DNA of 8,881 nt from Natronohydrobacter sp. (GTDB lineage: Bacteria > Pseudomonadota > Alphaproteobacteria > Rhodobacterales > Rhodobacteraceae), in the NCBI GenBank assembly GCA_007118445.1, contig SKRP01000164.1, positions 1 to 8,881 of the forward strand, written 5' to 3'. Position numbers and translations under genes: made by a program. Below the pieces are notes generated by a model, which ran no database searches, had not been told where the DNA came from, and saw nothing but the letters and a program-made list of their open reading frames with translations. The stretch's first letter is position 1, and every line of letters starts with the position of its first letter. Below, piece after piece: positions 6,233-8,881 of this stretch.

Positions 6233-6885
6233 TTGCGCTACTGACACGCGACCTGCGACTGGCGCTGCGGGCAGGCGGCGGCTTCGGGCTGGGGCTCGCG
6301 TTTTTCCTGATTCTTGCGGTATTGGTGCCGCTGGGGGTGGGACCAGAGCCTGCGACGCTGGCGTTGATCGCACCGGGGATCCTGTGGGTGGGGGCGCTGC
6401 TTGCGTGCCTGCTGTCGCTGGACCGCATTTTTGCGCTGGATTTCGAGGATGGTTCGCTCGATCTGCTGGCCACGGCGCCTGTGCCGCTGGAGGCTGTGGT
6501 CACGATCAAGGCCGTCGCGCATTGGCTGACGACAGGACTGCCGCTGGTGCTGATCTCGCCCGTGCTGGGCCTGCTGCTGTTCCTGCCCGCAGAGGCCTAT
6601 CTGTGGCTGATCCTGTCCTTGCTGCTTGGCACCCCGGCCTTGTCGGTGATCGGCACATTCGGCGCGGCGCTGACGGTGGGGCTGAAGCGCGGCGGGTTGC
6701 TGATGTCGCTGCTGGTGCTGCCGCTTTATATTCCGACACTGGTTTTCGGGGCGGAAGTGGTCAGCCGGGGCGCGCAGGGGCTGGCCGTGGGCACACCGCT
6801 TGCGCTTCTGGGCAGCATCACGGCCGGGGCTGTGGCATTATTGCCCTTTGCATCCGCCCTTGTGCTGCGGATAAACCTTCGGTGA
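6229..6885 (+). CDS. ccmB: Heme exporter membrane subunit CcmB
   Basis: A 218-residue polytopic protein, normal family length, with six predicted spans (about residues 17-37, 43-63, 98-119, 122-149, 156-175 and 186-213). The family segment LDRIFALDFEDGSLDLL (64-80) and VLPLYIPTLVFGA (163-175) are clear. It is the membrane partner of the CcmA ATPase. It begins with GTG inside the ccmA stop (GTGA overlap), which fixes the start and implies coupled synthesis of ATPase and membrane subunit. The following gap of 52 nt to ccmC is the largest inside this cluster. Confidence 0.96.
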   Translation: MIALLTRDLRLALRAGGGFGLGLAFFLILAVLVPLGVGPEPATLALIAPGILWVGALLACLLSLDRIFALDFEDGSLDLLATAPVPLEAVVTIKAVAHWLTTGLPLVLISPVLGLLLFLPAEAYLWLILSLLLGTPALSVIGTFGAALTVGLKRGGLLMSLLVLPLYIPTLVFGAEVVSRGAQGLAVGTPLALLGSITAGAVALLPFASALVLRINLR

Positions 6886-6926
6886 AGCACTGTAGCAAAG
6901 ACTTGAGACTGGCCAGAGCGAAAGAT

Positions 6927-6932
6927 AGGTGA
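6927..6932 (+). promoter_or_regulatory. Ribosome binding site of ccmC
   Basis: AGGTGA lies 5 nt before the ATG at 6938. The in-frame GTG at 6929 falls inside this site and is therefore unlikely to be the start. Confidence 0.65.
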
Positions 6933-6937
6933 TCCCC

Positions 6938-7669
6938 ATGGCGTCCTTCTGGGAATATGCAAATCCGCTGAAATTCATGCGCACGACCGATTGGCTGTTG
7001 CCGATCGTCACTGTGGCGGCTGTGGTCGTGACGACAATCGGGCTTGTCTGGGGGTTTTTCTTCACACCTGATGATTTTCGTCAGGGATCGACCGTCAAGA
7101 TCGTGTTCCTGCATGTGCCCTCTGCGATGATGGCGATCAATATCTGGGTGATGATGCTGGTGGCCTCGCTGATCTGGTTGATCCGGCGGCATCATGTCAG
7201 CGCTCTGGCCGCCAAGGCCGCAGCGCCCGTCGGGCTGGTCATGACGCTGATCGGGCTGATCACCGGGGCTGTCTGGGGGCAGCCGATGTGGGGGACATGG
7301 TGGGCCTGGGACCCGCGCCTGACCAGCTTCCTGATCCTGTTCCTGTTCTATCTGGGCTATATCGCGCTCTGGGCCGCGATTGATGATCCCGATACAGGCG
7401 CGGATCTGACGGCTGTCCTGTGTCTGGTGGGGTCCGTCTTTGCAGTGCTGTCGCGCTATGCGGCGATTTTCTGGAATCAGGGGCTGCATCAAGGGGCGTC
7501 GCTTTCCGTGCAGCCGGGGACGCGGATGGACTGGGCCTATAAGGCGCCGCTCTATACCTGCATGGTGGGCTTTGGTCTGGTGTTTCTGGCACTTCTGCTG
7601 GCGGGCACGCGGACGGAAATCCGCGCGCGGCGGATGAAGGCGCTGGTGGCACGGGAGCGCATGGCATGA
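6938..7669 (+). CDS. ccmC: Heme handling protein CcmC
   Basis: A 243-residue, six-span membrane protein that presents heme at the periplasmic face and attaches it to CcmE. The tryptophan-rich WWD loop is WGTWWAWDPRLTS (118-130). The two axial heme-ligand histidines are H59 (KIVFLHVPSA) and H184 (WNQGLHQGAS), matching the family positions. Spans lie at about 19-41, 58-82, 96-115, 128-149, 157-177 and 204-223. The N terminus MASFWEYANPLKFMR is characteristic of alphaproteobacterial CcmC (HelC). The stop overlaps the start of ccmD by 4 bp (ATGA). No missing key residues. Confidence 0.97.
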   Translation: MASFWEYANPLKFMRTTDWLLPIVTVAAVVVTTIGLVWGFFFTPDDFRQGSTVKIVFLHVPSAMMAINIWVMMLVASLIWLIRRHHVSALAAKAAAPVGLVMTLIGLITGAVWGQPMWGTWWAWDPRLTSFLILFLFYLGYIALWAAIDDPDTGADLTAVLCLVGSVFAVLSRYAAIFWNQGLHQGASLSVQPGTRMDWAYKAPLYTCMVGFGLVFLALLLAGTRTEIRARRMKALVARERMA

Positions 7670-7824
7670 TGCCGGATCTGGGACGCTATGCGCTGGAAGT
7701 GTCGCTGGCCTATCTGCTGTCGCTGGGGCTGATCGGGGCTTTGGCCTTGTTCTACTGGTTGCGCGGGCGCGCGGTGAAGCGCCAGCTTGCTGAAATCGAG
7801 ACACGTCGAGGAGAGAATGGGTAA
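7666..7824 (+). CDS. ccmD: Heme exporter accessory protein CcmD
   Basis: A 52-residue protein with one membrane span (about residues 11-31) and a basic cytoplasmic tail (RGRAVKRQLAEIETRRGE), the standard CcmD layout of a short N terminus, one helix, then positively charged residues. CcmD stabilises CcmC and helps release holo-CcmE from CcmABC. Two consecutive ATG codons (7666 and 7669) could both serve as start; 7666 gives the ATGA overlap with ccmC. Its end overlaps ccmG by 8 bp. Sequence conservation in this family is low, so the call rests on size, topology and position between ccmC and ccmG. Confidence 0.9.
   Translation: MMPDLGRYALEVSLAYLLSLGLIGALALFYWLRGRAVKRQLAEIETRRGENG
7808..7813 (+). 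promoter_or_regulatory. Ribosome binding site of ccmG
   Basis: GAGGAG lies just before the ATG at 7817, within ccmD. It supports that ATG over the in-frame TTG at 7787; the spacer is short (3 nt), or 1-2 nt more if pairing is shifted. Confidence 0.6.
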
Positions 7825-8353
7825 ATTCCGTCCACTGATGTTCCTGCCGCCGGTGATCTTTGCGGCAATTGCAGCGCTGTTCCTGTTCGGGAATTTCCGC
7901 GAGGACCGCGACGCGCTGCCCTCGGCGCGCGAGGGGCAGCCTGCACCTGCGGTGGTGCTGACCCAGCTTGGCGAGGAAGCCTTGTTTGATGATGACACCC
8001 TGCGCGATGGCGAGGTGAAGCTGGTGAATTACTGGGCGTCCTGGTGTGCGCCCTGCCGGGCCGAGCATCCGCTTCTGGAGGATCTGGCCGCAATCGTCCC
8101 GGTCTACGGGGTGAATTACCGCGACCAGCCGGACCGGGCGCTGGATTTCCTGGACGAGCTGGGCAATCCGTTCGCGGCGGTCGGACAGGATCTGCCGGGG
8201 CGGATGGGGCTGGACTGGGGTCTTTATGGCGTGCCCGAGACCTATGTCGTGGCCGGCGACGGCACGATCATGCTGCGTTTCGCAGGACCGATCACGCGCG
8301 ATGTGATCGCGCGGCGGATCATGCCTGCGATTGAGCAGGCGCAGGCGCGATAG
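7817..8353 (+). CDS. ccmG: Periplasmic thiol:disulfide oxidoreductase CcmG/DsbE (HelX)
   Basis: A 178-residue membrane-anchored thioredoxin-fold protein. An N-terminal hydrophobic segment (about residues 7-25) anchors it, with the domain in the periplasm. The active site is WCAPC (76-80) within NYWASWCAPCRAEHP; the cis-proline loop is YGVPET (137-142), and GVNYRDQP (98-105) is typical of CcmG. It keeps the CXXCH cysteines of apocytochrome c reduced for heme ligation, using electrons from CcdA or DsbD. It is the last gene of the ccm cluster and is followed by a terminator. CcmE, CcmF and CcmH, needed for the complete System I pathway, are not in this window; in Rhodobacter they lie elsewhere. 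Confidence 0.96.
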   Translation: MGKFRPLMFLPPVIFAAIAALFLFGNFREDRDALPSAREGQPAPAVVLTQLGEEALFDDDTLRDGEVKLVNYWASWCAPCRAEHPLLEDLAAIVPVYGVNYRDQPDRALDFLDELGNPFAAVGQDLPGRMGLDWGLYGVPETYVVAGDGTIMLRFAGPITRDVIARRIMPAIEQAQAR

Positions 8354-8379
8354 AGTCGAATCGTTGCGCCTGCAGTTGG

Positions 8380-8392
8380 GCAATCAGATTGC
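8380..8392. other. 13-bp palindrome downstream of ccmG
   Basis: GCAATC-A-GATTGC is a perfect inverted repeat around one central base, located between the ccmG stop and the terminator. The central base makes a tight hairpin unlikely, so protein binding or chance are both possible. Little more can be said. Confidence 0.3.
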
Positions 8393-8409
8393 TTGATGAT
8401 GTCACAGAG

Positions 8410-8439
8410 ACCGTCCCGTGTCCGGGGCGGTTTTGTTTT
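8410..8439 (+). terminator. Rho-independent terminator of the ccm operon
   Basis: ACCGTCCCG (8410-8418) pairs with CGGGGCGGT (8423-8431) over 9 bp including one T-G wobble, with the loop TGTC, followed by TTTTGTTTT. It begins 57 nt after the ccmG stop. The tail is T-rich only in the + direction, so it should not terminate the convergent - strand gene efficiently. Confidence 0.88.
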
Positions 8440-8466
8440 GCGCGCCTTGGGACATGGTGGCGGGCG

Positions 8467-8479
8467 CTGCGGTCCGCAG
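8467..8479. other. 13-bp palindrome at the 3' end of the - strand gene
   Basis: CTGCGG-T-CCGCAG is a perfect inverted repeat just 3' of the stop of the - strand gene. As RNA it could fold as CTGC/GCAG with a 5-nt loop. No T-tract follows on the - strand, so it is not a canonical terminator, though it may protect the transcript end. Confidence 0.3.
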
Positions 8480-8481
8480 GG

Positions 8482-8877
8482 CTATTCGCGGGCGATGAAT
8501 TGCAGGATCTCGCGCGTATTGCCTTCGGTCAGGACCAGCTCCCAGCGACCGGGGCGGGTCATCTGGCCCGAGGCGGTGCGGGTGCCGTCGCTGTCGGGGC
8601 CTGCATCGAGCGGGATGGGCTGGCCGTCAACCGGGCGCAGCTGCACCTGCGGGGCCTGGTTTGCCGCATGGGTGACAGTCAGTTCCACCCGGTAGCCGCC
8701 ATCAATCGCGACAGCGGTGCGGATCTGCGGGGTGATCTCGGTCGAGTGCAGGAGCAGCGTCTGGTTCGCGCCGACGATGGGCAGGGGGTCGCGCACGAAG
8801 AATGTGACCGAGGCCATCAGGATGATGAAGCCCATTATCAGGCCAAGGAGGGTCAGGGCGATGATGCGGGTGGGCAT
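8482..8877 (-). CDS. Hypothetical single-span membrane-anchored protein
   Basis: I do not recognise this gene with confidence. It encodes 131 residues: an N-terminal hydrophobic span (about residues 5-27), then a ~100-residue region with alternating hydrophobic patterns suggestive of a small beta-sandwich, probably periplasmic. The C-terminal part (GYRVELTVTH at 61-70, then GQMTRPGRWELVLTEG at 104-119) loosely recalls FixH/YtkA-like domains, but the N terminus lacks typical FixH features, so this is a weak suggestion. It has no cysteines, histidine clusters or lipobox. The start is the ATG at 8877; the frame stays open to the window edge, so the gene could begin further upstream and no ribosome binding site can be checked. 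It converges with ccmG. Codon use looks like that of its neighbours. Confidence 0.7.
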   Translation of the reverse strand: MPTRIIALTLLGLIMGFIILMASVTFFVRDPLPIVGANQTLLLHSTEITPQIRTAVAIDGGYRVELTVTHAANQAPQVQLRPVDGQPIPLDAGPDSDGTRTASGQMTRPGRWELVLTEGNTREILQFIARE

Positions 8878-8881
8878 GGGG

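Noticed and set aside
6903..6929. TTGAGA...GATAGG as a promoter in the ccmB-ccmC gap
   Set aside because: The spacer is only 15 bp and the -10 box is poor; AGGTGA there is better explained as the ccmC ribosome binding site.
6213..6932. A 239-codon + strand frame overlapping ccmB
   Set aside because: It is a +2 shifted shadow of ccmB, rich in Ala, Gly and Arg, with no hydrophobic pattern matching a real membrane protein.
7787..7819. TTG at 7787 as the ccmG start
   Set aside because: It would extend the overlap with ccmD and place charged residues before the anchor; the ATG at 7817 has GAGGAG in front.
6818..8383. A 521-codon open frame on the - strand across the ccmC-ccmG region
   Set aside because: It is antisense to four well-supported ccm genes, is rich in His, Arg, Gln and Pro with no domain pattern, and is the usual shadow of GC-rich third positions.

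Overview
This 8.9 kb window is GC-rich chromosomal DNA that reads as an alphaproteobacterium, most likely a member of the Rhodobacteraceae/Rhodobacterales. The grounds are the protein sequences (SecD beginning MLQIP-WKR, a ccmABCDG cluster like helABCDX of Rhodobacter capsulatus), the high-GC codon use, and a yajC-secD-secF-Mth938 gene order that I recall as common in Alphaproteobacteria. No mobile elements, CRISPR arrays, tRNA or rRNA genes were found. Eleven complete or 3'-partial genes run on the + strand; one gene at the right edge is on the - strand.

Layout. (1) 1-2034: the 3' end of cimA (citramalate synthase), then a class I SAM methyltransferase overlapping it by 13 bp, then an NDUFAF6-like squalene/phytoene-synthase-fold protein overlapping the methyltransferase by 4 bp (ATGA). 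(2) 2035-2189: a gap holding a candidate sigma-70 promoter and two small hairpins. (3) 2190-5563: yajC, secD, secF and an Mth938/DUF498 (NDUFAF3-like) gene, the Sec accessory complex plus a predicted complex I assembly factor. (4) 5564-5611: a 48-nt junction carrying a motif resembling a recurring Rhodobacterales intergenic sequence. (5) 5612-8353: ccmA, ccmB, ccmC, ccmD and ccmG, the heme export/handling and apocytochrome thiol-reduction half of System I cytochrome c maturation. A rho-independent terminator follows at 8410-8439. (6) 8482-8877, - strand: an unrecognised single-span membrane protein convergent with ccmG.

The genes fit one theme, building the respiratory membrane. YajC/SecD/SecF support protein export and membrane insertion. 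The two predicted complex I assembly-factor homologues flank the Sec genes. The Ccm proteins mature c-type cytochromes. CimA and the methyltransferase are not obviously part of this theme.

I see no clearly new system. The points most worth a second look are the pair of NDUFAF3- and NDUFAF6-type genes around yajC-secDF, the loss of catalytic aspartates in the synthase-like protein, the possible recurring motif before ccmA, and the unassigned - strand protein. There is no gene-free stretch above 300 bp; the largest gaps are 155 bp (2035-2189) and 128 bp (8354-8481).
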